Assembly: GCA_012841925.1 (NCBI GenBank)
Contig: DUTT01000052.1
Span: 62,001-126,000, forward strand
Reading direction: 5' to 3'
Source of the DNA: Clostridiales bacterium
Lineage (GTDB): Bacteria > Bacillota > Clostridia > Peptostreptococcales > Anaerovoracaceae
Length of the DNA: 64,000 bases
In this document: positions 9,403 to 19,394 of the stretch, in pieces
Position numbering within the stretch: position 1 is the first letter of the stretch
How the letters are laid out: every line of letters begins with the position of its first letter
Program-made: the position numbers and the translations under genes
Notes under the pieces: model-generated
The model's database searches: none
What the model saw: only the letters and a program-made list of their open reading frames with translations
What the model was told of the DNA's origin: nothing

Positions 9403-12366
9403 TTATCTCTCGATTTCCACCATGGCGAACGCTTCGATCAGGTCGCCTTCTTTGATATCGTTGTACTTCTCGATGCCGATGCCGCATTCGTAGCCGGCCG
9501 CAACTTCGCGCACGTCGTCCTTAAATCTCCGCAGAGAAGAAATGGTACCTTCGTGAATGACGATACCGTCGCGCACAAGACGGACTTTCGCATTGCGTGC
9601 CACCTTGCCTTCGGTCACATACGCGCCTGCAACGACACCGGCACCCGGAACCTTAAACGTTTCGCGAACCTCGATTTTACCCATGACCACTTCTTTGTAA
9701 ATCGGATCGAGCATGCCCTTCATGGCCGCTTCGATGTCGTCGATGACCTCATAGATGATCCGGTAGGTTCGTATTTCTACTTTTTCCTGTTCCGCCATCG
9801 AGCTGACGGCGCTGCTCGGCCGCACGTTAAACCCGATGATGACTGCGTTGGAAGCGCTGGCAAGCAGGATGTCCGACTCCGTAACCGTGCCGACACCGCT
9901 GTGGATGATCCGCACTTTGACGTTTTCGTTCTGCAGCTTCTCCAGAGACTGCTCCAGCGCGCCGACCGACCCCTGCACATCGGCCTTGATGATCAGGTTC
10001 AGGTCGTGCACTTCGCCTTCTTCGATCTGGCTGAACAGCTGTTCCAGCGTAATCGAGGAGTTTCGCGCCAGCACTTCCTGCCGAAGCTTGAGTTTACGGC
10101 TTTCAGCGATTTCACGTGCAATGCGGTCTTCCGAGACCGCGTTGAACTCGTCACCCGCCTCCGGAACATCCGTCAGACCGGTCACCTCGACTGCGCGGGC
10201 GGGACCGGCTTTGCGAATCGTCTCGCCTTTCGTGCTCGTCATGGCCCGGATGCGTCCGCTGGATGTGCCGGCAACGATGGACATACCGGCCCGCAGCGTG
10301 CCGTTTGTAATCAGCAGCGTTGCCACAGGACCTTTGGCCTTATCCAGCCTGGCTTCGATTACGGTACCCATCGCAAGCCGGTTCGGGTTGGCCTTCAACT
10401 CGAGAACTTCGGCCTGAAGCAGGATCATCTCTAAAAGCTGTATCACGCCGTCGCCGGTCTTCGCCGATACCGGTACGCTGATAACGTCTCCGCCCCAGTC
10501 TTCGACGAGGATTCCCTGTTCGCTCAGATCCCGCCGGACGCGATCTGCATCCGCCCCGGGTTTATCCATCTTGTTGATCGCAACGATGACCGGCAGCCCG
10601 GCCGCTTTGGCGTGGCTGATCGATTCGATCGTCTGCGGTTTAACGCTGTCGTCGGCCGCAACGACCAGCACGGCGATATCCGTGATGTGCGCACCGCGCG
10701 CACGCATCGCAGTAAACGCTTCGTGCCCGGGAGTATCCAGGAACACGATGCGCTGCCCTTTCAGTTCGACTTCGGATGCACCGATGTGCTGCGTAATGCC
10801 TCCGGCTTCCTGATCCGTGACGTTCGTCTTGCGGATCGCATCCAGCAGAGACGTCTTTCCGTGGTCGACGTGCCCCATCACCGCGATGACCGGAGCTCTG
10901 GAAACGAGTTCGGATTCCTTGTCTTCGCGCAGATCCAGCCCTTCCTCGACGACTTCTTCTTCCACCTTGCTGACAACGACGTTGACGCCCAGCTCCATAC
11001 CGAGCACGATGGCTGTCTCCTCGTCCAGATTCTGGTTGATGTTCGCCATGATGCCCATTTTCATGAGCACCATGATAGCATCGGATGTGCTGCACTCGAG
11101 CTGCTCGCAGAAACCGGCGACCGTGATGGGTACGGAAATGACGACGCTGCCCTCGGGCAGGTTTTCCATCATGACGGCCGTTTCGTCGATTTCTTCGACC
11201 TTTTCTTTTATCCTCCGGCGCTTTTTAGGCATGGCCTTCGTCAGATCCAGCGGCTTGCTTTCGAAGCGGTCTTTCCTCGTCTTCGCTTTTCCCTTGCGCG
11301 ACTTGCGATCGCTCCCTCCGGCCGGCGCTGTGTAGACGAGCACGCGTTCCTTGCCATCGCCCTTCTTCGGCTCGGCTTCTTTTCTCTTACGGGGAGACTG
11401 TTCGGTCGAAGCCGGCTTACCGTCTTTTGAAGCGGGTTTATATTCCTTGGGCTTACGCTCTTTATCGGCTTTATCTTTTGCAGGAGCCTTTTTCGCAGTC
11501 TTCTGTGCAGGTTTCGGTTTCGGTTCGTCAGCTGCACGCCGGATGATTTTGACCCCGATGCCCGGCGTATAGTCGATTTCCGGTTCCTCTGCTTCCGGTG
11601 CTTCCTCCGGTTTGGGTTCGTCGACCGCCGCCGGTACCTCGGGAGCTTTCGGAGCGGCTGCAGCCGGCTCCTCTTTCTGAAGCGGGGCATCCTGCACTTC
11701 TGCAGATGCAGGAGAACTCGCTTCTTTTGAAATTTCTTTCGAAATATCTTTCGAAACATCTTCTTCGGGAACCTCGACCGTTTCCGGTTTCGCAGCTTCT
11801 ACAGCCTGTTCTTCGGCTGCGTCGGCTTCCAGAACCGCAGGAACGACAAGTCCCGCCTCGGTCTCTACAGCCGGCGTTATCTCTTCCGGTTCGATTTCGA
11901 TGTCCTGAGGCACTTCGCTCTTTTTTAGAGGGACAGCGCTCTTCGGCATGGCCCGGCCGATGGGCAGCGGGCGCACCGGCGGTGCGGTCTCCTGCCGTGT
12001 AGCCGGCAGGGGGCTGTCCGTCGCCGGAGTCGATATCGGTTTGGGAGCCAGTGCAGCTTCTCTGGCTGCCGCCTCTTTTTTTGCCCGCAGAGCCTGGGCT
12101 TCGATGATCGCTTTGTCGACAGCCTTAATCTGCACCTTGACGTCGCCGCTGTCTTTTGTTGCTTTTACCTTGCCGGACGCTTTGACGATCTTCGTCTCCG
12201 CTTTTTTTCTGCTGTTGGCGATGGAGTTTTTGACAACGAGCACGTCGATGTCTTCCAGCACGCTTGTCGTCGTCCGGTTTTCATATCCCAGCTCGTGCAG
12301 CTTTGCGATCAGTTCTTTGTTTGACAGCTCCAGCTCTTTTGCCAGTTCCTGGACCTTCATGGGCAT
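9403..12366 (-). CDS. infB: Translation initiation factor IF-2
   Basis: The GTPase that delivers initiator tRNA to the 30S subunit. The 987 residues show an N-terminal IF2N domain ([15 protein letters not shown]), a long Pro/Glu/Ala- then Lys-rich linker (about 60-390), a second IF2N domain, the G domain with GHVDHGKT near residue 497, DTPGHEAF and NKMD, then the beta-barrel and IF2 C-terminal domains. I choose the ATG at 12366 because AGGAGG lies seven bases upstream; an in-frame GTG/TTG-type start 17 codons earlier would overlap the rnpM gene end. It lies between rnpM and rbfA. Confidence 0.97.
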   Translation of the reverse strand: MPMKVQELAKELELSNKELIAKLHELGYENRTTTSVLEDIDVLVVKNSIANSRKKAETKIVKASGKVKATKDSGDVKVQIKAVDKAIIEAQALRAKKEAAAREAALAPKPISTPATDSPLPATRQETAPPVRPLPIGRAMPKSAVPLKKSEVPQDIEIEPEEITPAVETEAGLVVPAVLEADAAEEQAVEAAKPETVEVPEEDVSKDISKEISKEASSPASAEVQDAPLQKEEPAAAAPKAPEVPAAVDEPKPEEAPEAEEPEIDYTPGIGVKIIRRAADEPKPKPAQKTAKKAPAKDKADKERKPKEYKPASKDGKPASTEQSPRKRKEAEPKKGDGKERVLVYTAPAGGSDRKSRKGKAKTRKDRFESKPLDLTKAMPKKRRRIKEKVEEIDETAVMMENLPEGSVVISVPITVAGFCEQLECSTSDAIMVLMKMGIMANINQNLDEETAIVLGMELGVNVVVSKVEEEVVEEGLDLREDKESELVSRAPVIAVMGHVDHGKTSLLDAIRKTNVTDQEAGGITQHIGASEVELKGQRIVFLDTPGHEAFTAMRARGAHITDIAVLVVAADDSVKPQTIESISHAKAAGLPVIVAINKMDKPGADADRVRRDLSEQGILVEDWGGDVISVPVSAKTGDGVIQLLEMILLQAEVLELKANPNRLAMGTVIEARLDKAKGPVATLLITNGTLRAGMSIVAGTSSGRIRAMTSTKGETIRKAGPARAVEVTGLTDVPEAGDEFNAVSEDRIAREIAESRKLKLRQEVLARNSSITLEQLFSQIEEGEVHDLNLIIKADVQGSVGALEQSLEKLQNENVKVRIIHSGVGTVTESDILLASASNAVIIGFNVRPSSAVSSMAEQEKVEIRTYRIIYEVIDDIEAAMKGMLDPIYKEVVMGKIEVRETFKVPGAGVVAGAYVTEGKVARNAKVRLVRDGIVIHEGTISSLRRFKDDVREVAAGYECGIGIEKYNDIKEGDLIEAFAMVEIER

Positions 12367-12380
12367 TCGAACACCTCCTG

Positions 12381-12677
12381 CTATTGGTTCGTTCGTATAT
12401 CGTTCTCGCGAAGCCATTCGAGCACATGCGCTTCCACGGCCTTGAATTCCTCTTCGCTGATAGGCTTGTTTAAACTTCTCGAGAAGGCATCTTTCTTTTG
12501 CGCTTTAGCCAGGCACGCGGGGTCGGGGCACACGTAGGCCCCCCGTCCGTTCATTTTCCCGCCCGGATCGAGCGCTATGTCGCCTTCAGGCGTTGCCACG
12601 ACGCGGATCAGATCCCGTTTCGGCTTGGACTGCATGCATCCGATGCAGCGGCGCATAGGAACTTTATTCCTCTTCAT
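12381..12677 (-). CDS. rnpM: RNase P modulator RnpM (YlxR/DUF448)
   Basis: A small RNA-binding protein of 98 residues; its Bacillus homologue YlxR binds the RNase P RNA and modulates its activity. The YlxR signature is clear: RRCIGCMQSKPKRDLIRVV (9-27) and NGRGAYVC (43-50), with paired cysteines. The ATG at 12677 lies 14 bases inside the 3' end of nusA; an alternative ATG seven codons later (MRRCIGC) has GAGGA upstream and cannot be excluded. Its place between nusA and infB is invariant in Firmicutes. Confidence 0.92.
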   Translation of the reverse strand: MKRNKVPMRRCIGCMQSKPKRDLIRVVATPEGDIALDPGGKMNGRGAYVCPDPACLAKAQKKDAFSRSLNKPISEEEFKAVEAHVLEWLRENDIRTNQ

Positions 12678-13941
12678 CGTCCTCGTCTCCATCCGCTGAA
12701 ACCGCGCCTTCTTCGCTTTCAGCTTCTTCTCCGTCGATGAGTTCCGCCACAATGGATTCGCCTTCGTCCGTCGCTTCTGCAGCTTCTTCAGTCTCTCCTG
12801 CCTCTCCAGCCGAAGCTTCCTGCTCAGTCTGCTGCTCGTCGGATTCCTGTATGTCGTCGTTTTCGAACTCGTCTGTGAATTCACTTTCCTCATCGGCGGA
12901 TTCGTCCGGATAGTATTGAGAATGACTCTTGATGTCGATCTTCCATCCGCTGAGCTTTGCCGCCAGACGCACGTTCTGGCCCTCTTTGCCGATCGCAAGC
13001 GACAGTTGGAAGTCGGGAACGACGACGGTCGCCGCCTTTTCCTCTTCGTCGATGAGCACCATCTCCACTTTCGCCGGAGAAAGCGCGCTGCTGATCAACC
13101 GGCCGGGTTCGTCGCTCCACGTGATGATATCGATTTTTTCGCCGGACAGCTCTTCTACGACCGCCTGTACCCGGTTTCCGCGCGTGCCGACGCATGCGCC
13201 GACCGGATCGACATTTTCGTCGTACGTGCATACGGCGATTTTCGTCCGGGATCCGGCTTCTCTGGAAATGCTCCGGATTTCGACGATTCCGTCCTGAATC
13301 TCCGGCACTTCCAGCTCGAACAGGCGCTTAACCAGTCCGGGATGAGTTCTGGACAGGAATACCTGCGGCCCCTTGGTCGTTTTTTTGACGTCCATTACAT
13401 ATACTTTGAGACGCTGATTGACGCGGTACTTTTCTCCCGGAATCTGCTCGGTCGCGTTGAGGATGCCCTCGGCGCGCCCCATATTTATAAACACTTTGTC
13501 GTTGCTTATTCTCTGAACAACGCCCGTTACGACTTCGGTCTGGCGGTTGATAAAGTCGTCGTAGATCATGCTGCGCTCCGTTTCCCGGATGCGCTGTACG
13601 ACGACCTGCTTAGCGGTCTGTGCCGCAATCCTGCCGAAATCCATCGGCGTAACCTGATATTCGATGATGTCTCCAATCTCGTATGCAGGATCGATTTCCT
13701 TTGCTTCGTCTACGTGTACTTCCACAAACGGATCTTCGACGACGTCGACGATGTTTTTCCTCATAAACACATCGATGTCTCCGGTTTCCCGGTCGATATT
13801 GACCCGCACGTTCTGAGAGGTGCCGTAGTTCTTTTTATACGCAGAGACCAGCGCGGATTCGATCGCTTCGATCAACAGATCCTTCGAAATGGCTTTTTCC
13901 CTTTCGAGATCCTCTACCGCTTGCATAAACTCTTTGTTCAT
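12664..13941 (-). CDS. nusA: Transcription termination/antitermination factor NusA
   Basis: Binds RNA polymerase and nascent RNA to control pausing and termination. The 425 residues hold the N-terminal polymerase-binding domain (1-130), an S1 domain (about 135-200) and two KH domains (about 230-345, with VGTRGNRVQAVVEEL and AIGKEGQNVRLAAKL). The tail from about residue 345 is strongly acidic (Glu/Asp-rich runs ending in DEDDEEE) and in Firmicute style replaces the enterobacterial acidic repeats. It follows rimP and overlaps rnpM by 14 bases. NusA may feed back on its own operon through the leader hairpin before rimP (inference). Confidence 0.95.
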   Translation of the reverse strand: MNKEFMQAVEDLEREKAISKDLLIEAIESALVSAYKKNYGTSQNVRVNIDRETGDIDVFMRKNIVDVVEDPFVEVHVDEAKEIDPAYEIGDIIEYQVTPMDFGRIAAQTAKQVVVQRIRETERSMIYDDFINRQTEVVTGVVQRISNDKVFINMGRAEGILNATEQIPGEKYRVNQRLKVYVMDVKKTTKGPQVFLSRTHPGLVKRLFELEVPEIQDGIVEIRSISREAGSRTKIAVCTYDENVDPVGACVGTRGNRVQAVVEELSGEKIDIITWSDEPGRLISSALSPAKVEMVLIDEEEKAATVVVPDFQLSLAIGKEGQNVRLAAKLSGWKIDIKSHSQYYPDESADEESEFTDEFENDDIQESDEQQTEQEASAGEAGETEEAAEATDEGESIVAELIDGEEAESEEGAVSADGDEDDEEE

Positions 13942-13962
13942 TCTCCGTGTGTTCCTTCCTGC

Positions 13963-14445
13963 CTAGAAGACAATCGCTAATTTTACTTTGCTGATCAACG
14001 AAAGCGGTATGCAGTGCGTCTGCCCCTCCCCGTCGATGATGAATAGCTGTTCGCCATCCCGCTCTCCGAGGAGACCGTGCATCGTCTTCGACCCGTTAAA
14101 GGCCCGATACAGACTGACATCGACCGCACATCCTGAAAACCGCTTGTAATCGCTTTCTTTGAGAAGCGGGCGGTCCAGCCCGGGCGACGATACCTCCAGG
14201 TAGTAATTCTGGCGTATCGGATCCGCTGCATCCAGCTGCGCGCTTAAGAAGCGACTGATGATTTCACAGTCGTCCGTCCCCATGCGATCGTACCCTTCTT
14301 CGGTAAGCTTATCGACGAAAATTCGCAGATACCAAGAGTCGCCTTCTTTGACGAACTCCGTCCTGGACAGTTCGTAGCCGTGTTCAGCTCCGAATTCAGC
14401 CATCCACTCTTCGATGAGCGCCGATACGTTCTTTTTAGAGGCCAA
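13963..14445 (-). CDS. rimP: Ribosome maturation factor RimP
   Basis: Needed for assembly of the 30S subunit. The 160 residues contain the family blocks YYLEVSSPGLDRPL and the C-terminal Sm-like domain. No ATG fits: I place the start at a TTG (14443-14445), with GGAAGGA (14454-14460) eight bases upstream. A longer frame from 14487 would start inside a strong hairpin and has no ribosome site. It opens the operon rimP-nusA-rnpM-infB-rbfA-nrnA-truB-ribF. A weak start codon on the first gene of a highly expressed operon is notable. Confidence 0.9.
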   Translation of the reverse strand: MASKKNVSALIEEWMAEFGAEHGYELSRTEFVKEGDSWYLRIFVDKLTEEGYDRMGTDDCEIISRFLSAQLDAADPIRQNYYLEVSSPGLDRPLLKESDYKRFSGCAVDVSLYRAFNGSKTMHGLLGERDGEQLFIIDGEGQTHCIPLSLISKVKLAIVF

Positions 14446-14461
14446 TCGCCTGTTCCTTCCA

Positions 14462-14491
14462 CAAAACGAAAGAGTGGGCCCTCCCACTCTT
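14462..14491 (-). terminator. Hairpin between ispG and rimP (terminator or attenuator)
   Basis: A perfect 9-bp stem (14470-14478 with 14483-14491, four-base loop) followed on the minus strand by TCGTTTTGT. It lies downstream of the candidate rimP promoter and just before the rimP ribosome site, so it can end ispG transcripts and also act on the rimP operon itself. Confidence 0.7.
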
Positions 14492-14515
14492 CAGAAATAA
14501 CTTACAACCTCAAGT

Positions 14516-14544
14516 ATGCTACCATATTGACACTCATTTTGCAA
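14516..14544 (-). promoter_or_regulatory. Candidate promoter of the rimP-nusA-infB operon
   Basis: TTGCAA (14539-14544), a 17-base spacer and TAGCAT (14516-14521), reading to the minus strand. Each box matches 4 of 6 consensus bases. The -35 box lies around the ispG stop codon. Confidence 0.45.
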
Positions 14545-15613
14545 GTTCTATTTTCTGGATCAGGCGCGTCAATTCAGGGACTATTTCGCTTTCGGGAACC
14601 GTCTTCAGCGGTTGCCCTTTCAGGAAAATCAACCCTTGTCCCTTGCCGCAGGCAACGCCGATATCCGCGCCGGCCGCTTCGCCCGGACCGTTTACCTCGC
14701 AGCCCATCACAGCCACCCGCAGCAGCGAGCCTTGCGCCGCGAGCGACTCGGATAGCGGCGCAAGCTCCCGGCTGATCCGCTCGGCCACCGCCTGCAAATC
14801 GACTCGGGTGCGTCCGCACGTGGGACAGGAAATGAAGTCGATGCCCGTCTGTCGCACACCGGCGGCTGTGAGAACCTGCTTTGCCAGCGCTACTTCAGAA
14901 ACGGGATCACCGGTCAGGGAAATGCGCATCGTATCTCCGATGCCCGCAAGCAGCAGTGCGCCGAGCGCTACGGCAGACTTGACTCTGGCCGGTTCCCCGA
15001 TGCCAGCCTCCGTGAGACCGATGTGCAGAGGAATGTCATTTTCTGCTGCAAACAGGAGGTGCGCCCGGTGGTTCATGCGCACATCTGAAGATTTAATGGA
15101 GACGACGAGGTCGGAAAAACCCGTATCCTGTGCATACGCAACCGCCCTGCAGGCGCTTTCGCACATCGCTTCTGCGCACGGCGCGCCGAAACGTTCGGTC
15201 AGATCTTTTTCCAGCGAGCCGGCATTGACGCCGATCCGCACGGGGATGCGGCAGGCCGCTGCCTTCATATAGATTTCCTTCAGTCTCTCCTTTCCACCGA
15301 TATTACCCGGATTGATCCGTATCTTATCCGCACCGTTTTCCATCGCCAAAAGCGCCAGCCGGTAATCAAAGTGAATGTCGGCGACGACGGGAAGGGGCGA
15401 CTTCTTTTTGATAGCGGAAAGCGCCTGTGCGGCTTCGCGGTCTGGGATTGCCACGCGCACGATTTCGCATCCGCACTCCGCCAGAGCATAAATCTGTTCG
15501 AGCGTCGCTTCGCAGTTGCGCGTATCCGTATTCGTCATCGACTGGATAGAGACGGGATGTCCCCCTCCGATCGTCACAGGGCCGCATCTCACAGCCCGGG
15601 TCGTCCTCCTCAT
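14534..15613 (-). CDS. ispG: 4-hydroxy-3-methylbut-2-enyl diphosphate synthase
   Basis: The [4Fe-4S] enzyme of the non-mevalonate isoprenoid pathway that makes HMBPP from MEcPP. The 359 residues show the family TIM-barrel (GGGHPVSIQSMTNT, RINPGNIG, DLVVSIKSSD) and the C-terminal cluster-binding domain with CPTCGRT and MGCEVNGPGE. I take the ATG at 15613 with GAGGTGA upstream and seven bases after the rseP stop. It is the third step in a row of linked genes dxr-rseP-ispG, all in one operon with uppS and cdsA. Confidence 0.95.
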   Translation of the reverse strand: MRRTTRAVRCGPVTIGGGHPVSIQSMTNTDTRNCEATLEQIYALAECGCEIVRVAIPDREAAQALSAIKKKSPLPVVADIHFDYRLALLAMENGADKIRINPGNIGGKERLKEIYMKAAACRIPVRIGVNAGSLEKDLTERFGAPCAEAMCESACRAVAYAQDTGFSDLVVSIKSSDVRMNHRAHLLFAAENDIPLHIGLTEAGIGEPARVKSAVALGALLLAGIGDTMRISLTGDPVSEVALAKQVLTAAGVRQTGIDFISCPTCGRTRVDLQAVAERISRELAPLSESLAAQGSLLRVAVMGCEVNGPGEAAGADIGVACGKGQGLIFLKGQPLKTVPESEIVPELTRLIQKIELAK

Positions 15614-15620
15614 ATTCACC

Positions 15621-16622
15621 TCACAGCAGGAATTGAAATGCATCCTTAAACAACATAAAGACCATCAGTCCCATCAGAAACACCATGCCGATCGTATGGA
15701 TCAGCGCCTCTGATTCGTCGCTGATGCGCCCTCCGCCCAGCGAGCGTATTACGATGAACAGCAGGCGCCCTCCGTCGAGCGCAGGCAAAGGCAGCATGTT
15801 GACCACCGCAAGATTCAGGCTGATCATCGCAGCGAGATACAGTACGCTGAGCCAGCCATACTTCGCCTGCTGGCCGATGATGCTGACAATCCCGATGGGC
15901 CCTGCGACATCGCTGGCCGAAGCGCCTCCGGATACGAGCCGAACCAGAAAGTGTCCCATTTCCGACAGCAGCGCCGCCGTCGATCGAAACGCATCCCGGG
16001 TGCCCAGCAGCAGGGAGTGAGATACTTCGGGCGTGATGCCGATGACCCGCCGGCCTTCTTCGTTGATGAGCACGCCGCTGTACAGGGTTTGCTCGATGCC
16101 GTCCCGCAGAACGGTCAACGGAATACGATCTTCCTTGGTGTTAGTAATCGCATTTACAATGTCTACCCATTCCCGCACAGATTCTCCGTTGACAGCGATG
16201 ATTTCGTCGCCTGCGAGAAGCCCGGCTTCGTAGGCAGGAAAGCTTTCCGTAACCGTGCCCAGCACGTTCGTGTATGCACCCGCCTGCGTATGCACCACGG
16301 CGAGAATCACAATCGCTGCTACGACATTCATAAAAGAACCCGAGATGATGATCAATATTCTCGCCCACGCCGGCTGGCGATTAAACGCGCGCTCATTCTC
16401 GCTTTCTTCGTCTTCGCCTTCCATCTTGCAGTACCCGCCGATTGGGAAAAGCCGCAGCGAGTATTCAGTTTCGCCCTTTTTCCGCTGCACAATCGGCGTC
16501 CCCATGCCGATCGAAAACTCAATCACCGGTACACCCACCGCTTTCGCAGCGAGAAAATGGCCAAGCTCGTGTACGAAGATCAGGCCGCAGAACATGGCAA
16601 TCGCTATAAGGGCAGTCGTCAT
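15621..16622 (-). CDS. rseP: Site-2 intramembrane zinc protease (RseP/RasP)
   Basis: Cleaves membrane-anchored anti-sigma factors and signal peptide remnants inside the membrane. The zinc motif HExxH is at His18-Glu19-Leu-Gly-His22 in the first membrane helix, a PDZ domain spans about 110-190 (YEAGLLAGDEIIAVNG), and the third zinc ligand motif NMLPLPALDGGR lies near residue 270, with a final membrane helix at the end. The 333 residues are usual for Firmicutes. The ATG has AAAGGTGGG upstream. It lies between dxr and ispG, the classical order. Confidence 0.95.
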   Translation of the reverse strand: MTTALIAIAMFCGLIFVHELGHFLAAKAVGVPVIEFSIGMGTPIVQRKKGETEYSLRLFPIGGYCKMEGEDEESENERAFNRQPAWARILIIISGSFMNVVAAIVILAVVHTQAGAYTNVLGTVTESFPAYEAGLLAGDEIIAVNGESVREWVDIVNAITNTKEDRIPLTVLRDGIEQTLYSGVLINEEGRRVIGITPEVSHSLLLGTRDAFRSTAALLSEMGHFLVRLVSGGASASDVAGPIGIVSIIGQQAKYGWLSVLYLAAMISLNLAVVNMLPLPALDGGRLLFIVIRSLGGGRISDESEALIHTIGMVFLMGLMVFMLFKDAFQFLL

Positions 16623-16641
16623 AACCCACCTTTCTTTCCGT

Positions 16642-17775
16642 TTAAATTAGGGAGCGAACGCTCGCCCGGGTTCTTTGCTCCTCTTCGAGTATGCCTTCGA
16701 TGGAAGCCGCATCCGACCCTCTGTGCGAACTCAGCACTTCCTCGATGCATTCGGCGATGCGGTGGAACGGTATAGTTCCCCGCAAAAACGCAGCGACCGC
16801 TTCTTCGTTAGCCGCGTTCAGGACAACCGGATACGAACCTCCCGCAAGCAGCGCTTCGCGTGCGAGCCGAAGGCATGGAAACGCCTCTTCGTCCGGTCGC
16901 TCGAACCGCAGGCAGCCTGCGTCCGCTAAATCCAGACGCTTTCCGACATCCGGCAGTCGATCGGGATACGAAAGAGCATACGCAATCGGTATTTTCATGT
17001 CGGGCCATCCGAACTGGCCGATCAGGGATCCATCGACAAATGAGACGGCCGAATGCAGAATGCTTTCGGGGTGAACCACCACATCGATGCGCTCGGGTGG
17101 AATATCGAACAGCCAGCGGGCCTCGATCACTTCGAGTCCTTTGTTCATCATCGTCGCAGAATCGACTGTGATTTTCTCGCCCATCGTCCAGTTCGGATGC
17201 GCGAGCGCCTGCTCTTTTGTAACGGAGCGCAGCTGTTCGCGCGTGTAGCCCCGGAACGGTCCGCCGGATGCCGTCAGCGTAAGGCGGTCCGCAGGCGCCT
17301 GATTCTGCAGGCACTGAAATATGGCGGAGTGTTCGCTGTCCACCGGAAGCAATCGAACGTTTTTCTTCTTTGCCAGGCTCATGATGAGAGCCCCTCCGGC
17401 AACCAGCGTCTCCTTGTTGGCCAGCGCCACATCTTTGCCCGTTAAAATCGCCGCCGCTGTCGGCTGAAGGCCGATCATTCCCACGAGTGCATTGACAACC
17501 GTGTGAGCCTGATCGCAAGAGGCCGTTTCACACAGCCCTTCCATACCCCGTGAAAATCGAATGTCAGGAAACCGTCGGGACAGAACCGCTGCAGCCTGTT
17601 CGCAGGCTACGGATGCAAATTCCGGCCGAAACTCTTCCAGTTGACTGGCAAACAGATCGATGTTGTGCCCGGCCGACATGGCGCAGATGCGAAACCGGTG
17701 TCCATGTGAGCGGACAACGTCGAGAACCTGGGTTCCCACAGAACCGGTCGAACCGAGAAGCGCGATGTATTTCAT
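16642..17775 (-). CDS. dxr: 1-deoxy-D-xylulose-5-phosphate reductoisomerase
   Basis: Second enzyme of the non-mevalonate isoprenoid pathway, making MEP from DXP with NADPH. The 377 residues start with the NADPH loop GSTGSVGTQ (7-15); metal and substrate residues lie in LPVDSEHSAIFQCL and in NWTMGEKITVDSATMMNKGLE. I start at the ATG at 17775, where the family begins MKYIALLG. A longer frame to 17811 would begin inside cdsA, and the site upstream of the chosen ATG is weak. Confidence 0.95.
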   Translation of the reverse strand: MKYIALLGSTGSVGTQVLDVVRSHGHRFRICAMSAGHNIDLFASQLEEFRPEFASVACEQAAAVLSRRFPDIRFSRGMEGLCETASCDQAHTVVNALVGMIGLQPTAAAILTGKDVALANKETLVAGGALIMSLAKKKNVRLLPVDSEHSAIFQCLQNQAPADRLTLTASGGPFRGYTREQLRSVTKEQALAHPNWTMGEKITVDSATMMNKGLEVIEARWLFDIPPERIDVVVHPESILHSAVSFVDGSLIGQFGWPDMKIPIAYALSYPDRLPDVGKRLDLADAGCLRFERPDEEAFPCLRLAREALLAGGSYPVVLNAANEEAVAAFLRGTIPFHRIAECIEEVLSSHRGSDAASIEGILEEEQRTRASVRSLI

Positions 17776-17794
17776 CTTCTTAAACAAATTCCTT

Positions 17795-18604
17795 TCAGGA
17801 AGCGATGGCAAAAACCGCGTAATAGTAGACGGCCGGCAGCGTAAAGAGTACGCTGTCGAAGCGGTCCAGTATGCCGCCGTGACCGGGGATCAGCGTACCG
17901 AAATCCTTGATGCCCGTCTTCCGCTTAAACGCCGACGCGACCAGATCACCGCTCTGAGCTGCTATAGAACCGATTAAGCCGATTGCGATGCTGTGCATCA
18001 GGAGGTCCGGGACAAAGATGACAGAAAACAGAGCACAGCACCCCATGCCACCCAGGAGACCGCCTGCAGCTCCCTCGATGGTCTTGTGCGGACTGAGCCT
18101 CGGGCTCAGCTTGTGTCTGCCGAAACGCGTGCCGACGAGATAGGCAAATATATCTGTACAAAACGCAGAGATGAGCGAGATCCAGATCAGCGCCGCCCCG
18201 CGTGGCAGACGTTCGATCAGCACCGCATGGGCGCTGAAGTATCCGATGTATGCCGTTACAAGCAGCGTGGCAGCCCCGCCGGTGATATCGCACTCGATGC
18301 CGGCCATGATCAAGAGAAGAGCGGATGCACCGAAAACGAACAGCCACAGCATCCAGATATTCGCCGACACCAGACCGGGTACGTCCATATGAATTCCGAA
18401 GGCGAGAATCGCATATAGCAAGGCGATGCATCCCAGAGATACAGCCTTCGAAGCGCGGATTTTGATGTGTTCGAGGCCGTTGATCAGCTCGACCGCACCG
18501 ATGCATGCAACCACGAGTGCGACAGCTGCAAGCGCCAGACCGCCTGCGTACACAAATACGATCAGCGGTACCATCAACAGGGCGGATATGACTCTTTGCC
18601 TCAT
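17795..18604 (-). CDS. cdsA: Phosphatidate cytidylyltransferase
   Basis: Makes CDP-diacylglycerol from phosphatidic acid and CTP, the branch point of phospholipid synthesis, in the membrane. The 269 residues form about eight hydrophobic helices, and the CDS signature is seen at the C-terminal side (SAFCTDIFAYLVG..FGRHKLSPRLSPHKTIEG and LIPGHGGILDRFDS). The ATG at 18604 overlaps the uppS stop (ATGA). Confidence 0.95.
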   Translation of the reverse strand: MRQRVISALLMVPLIVFVYAGGLALAAVALVVACIGAVELINGLEHIKIRASKAVSLGCIALLYAILAFGIHMDVPGLVSANIWMLWLFVFGASALLLIMAGIECDITGGAATLLVTAYIGYFSAHAVLIERLPRGAALIWISLISAFCTDIFAYLVGTRFGRHKLSPRLSPHKTIEGAAGGLLGGMGCCALFSVIFVPDLLMHSIAIGLIGSIAAQSGDLVASAFKRKTGIKDFGTLIPGHGGILDRFDSVLFTLPAVYYYAVFAIAS

Positions 18605-19335
18605 GCAAGCCCTCCGTATCTGCGATTGCGCAACTGATATTTGATCAGCGCCTTTTCGAATTCGTCCGGTGTAAAGTCGGGCCACAGGATATCGGTTACT
18701 ACAAGCTCACTGTAAGCCGACTGCCACAGCAGAAAGTTAGACAGACGATACTCGCCGCCGGTGCGGATAATCACATCCGGGTCAGGAACGCCTCCCGAAT
18801 ACATCCGCTCGCTCATCGCCCCTTCGTCGATGCCGTCGAGCGTACGAGTACCCTCCTGCACATCGCGACACAGAGACTGCGCAGCCCGGACGATCTCCGC
18901 CCGCCCGCCGTAGTTGAGCGCAATGTTGAAGCGAAGTCCGGTATTGCCCTTCGTCGTGTCGATCGCCCGCTGAATTTCAGCTCTGGCATCGCCCGGCAAC
19001 AGCGACCAGTCACCCCAGATGTTTACGACGACATTGTTTTCGTCGAGCTCGCGGATTTCTTTTCGAACATATAAGACGAGCAGCTTAAAAATTCCCAGCA
19101 CTTCGTCTTCCGGCCTTCGCCAGTTTTCCGTCGAAAAAGCGTAGACCGTCAGGTGTGAAATTCCCAGCTGCGACGACCGCTTAACGATCTCCTTTAGCGC
19201 AATCATGCCCGCATTGTGTCCCTGCAGCCTCGGAAGTCCCCGCAGGCGGGCCCAGCGCCCGTTGCCGTCCATCACGATGGCTACATGCTTTGGAATCCGG
19301 TCCGGATTCAATTCGCTTTGTCCCGTTCCGCTCAC
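18601..19335 (-). CDS. uppS: Undecaprenyl diphosphate synthase
   Basis: A cis-prenyltransferase that builds the C55 lipid carrier for cell-wall synthesis. The 244 residues contain the catalytic HVAIVMDGNGRWA with Asp23, the YAFSTENWRRP block and the C-terminal DVIIRTGGEYRLSNFLLWQSAYSE. I choose the GTG at 19333-19335 because GGAGGAG lies about ten bases upstream; the longer frame to 19398 lacks a site and would include a terminator-like hairpin. The gene is coupled to cdsA. Confidence 0.93.
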   Translation of the reverse strand: MSGTGQSELNPDRIPKHVAIVMDGNGRWARLRGLPRLQGHNAGMIALKEIVKRSSQLGISHLTVYAFSTENWRRPEDEVLGIFKLLVLYVRKEIRELDENNVVVNIWGDWSLLPGDARAEIQRAIDTTKGNTGLRFNIALNYGGRAEIVRAAQSLCRDVQEGTRTLDGIDEGAMSERMYSGGVPDPDVIIRTGGEYRLSNFLLWQSAYSELVVTDILWPDFTPDEFEKALIKYQLRNRRYGGLA

Positions 19336-19365
19336 AGTAAAACGTTCTCCTCCCTGAGTCGCAAA

Positions 19366-19388
19366 GAAAGCCGGGCAGGCCGGCTTTC
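19366..19388 (-). terminator. Hairpin between the small gene and uppS
   Basis: A perfect 9-bp stem (19366-19374 with 19380-19388, five-base loop). On the minus strand it is followed by TTTGCG, a poor T run, so it is probably a partial terminator or mRNA-processing hairpin inside the pyrH-to-ispG operon. Confidence 0.5.
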
Positions 19389-19394
19389 GCAGGA

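Noticed and set aside
9394-10434. Plus-strand frame of 346 codons opposite infB
   Set aside because: It is the complement of the conserved IF-2 G domain and has no family signal.
14446-14487. Longer rimP frame from 14487
   Set aside because: It starts in a strong hairpin with no ribosome site, and the extra residues are not in the family.
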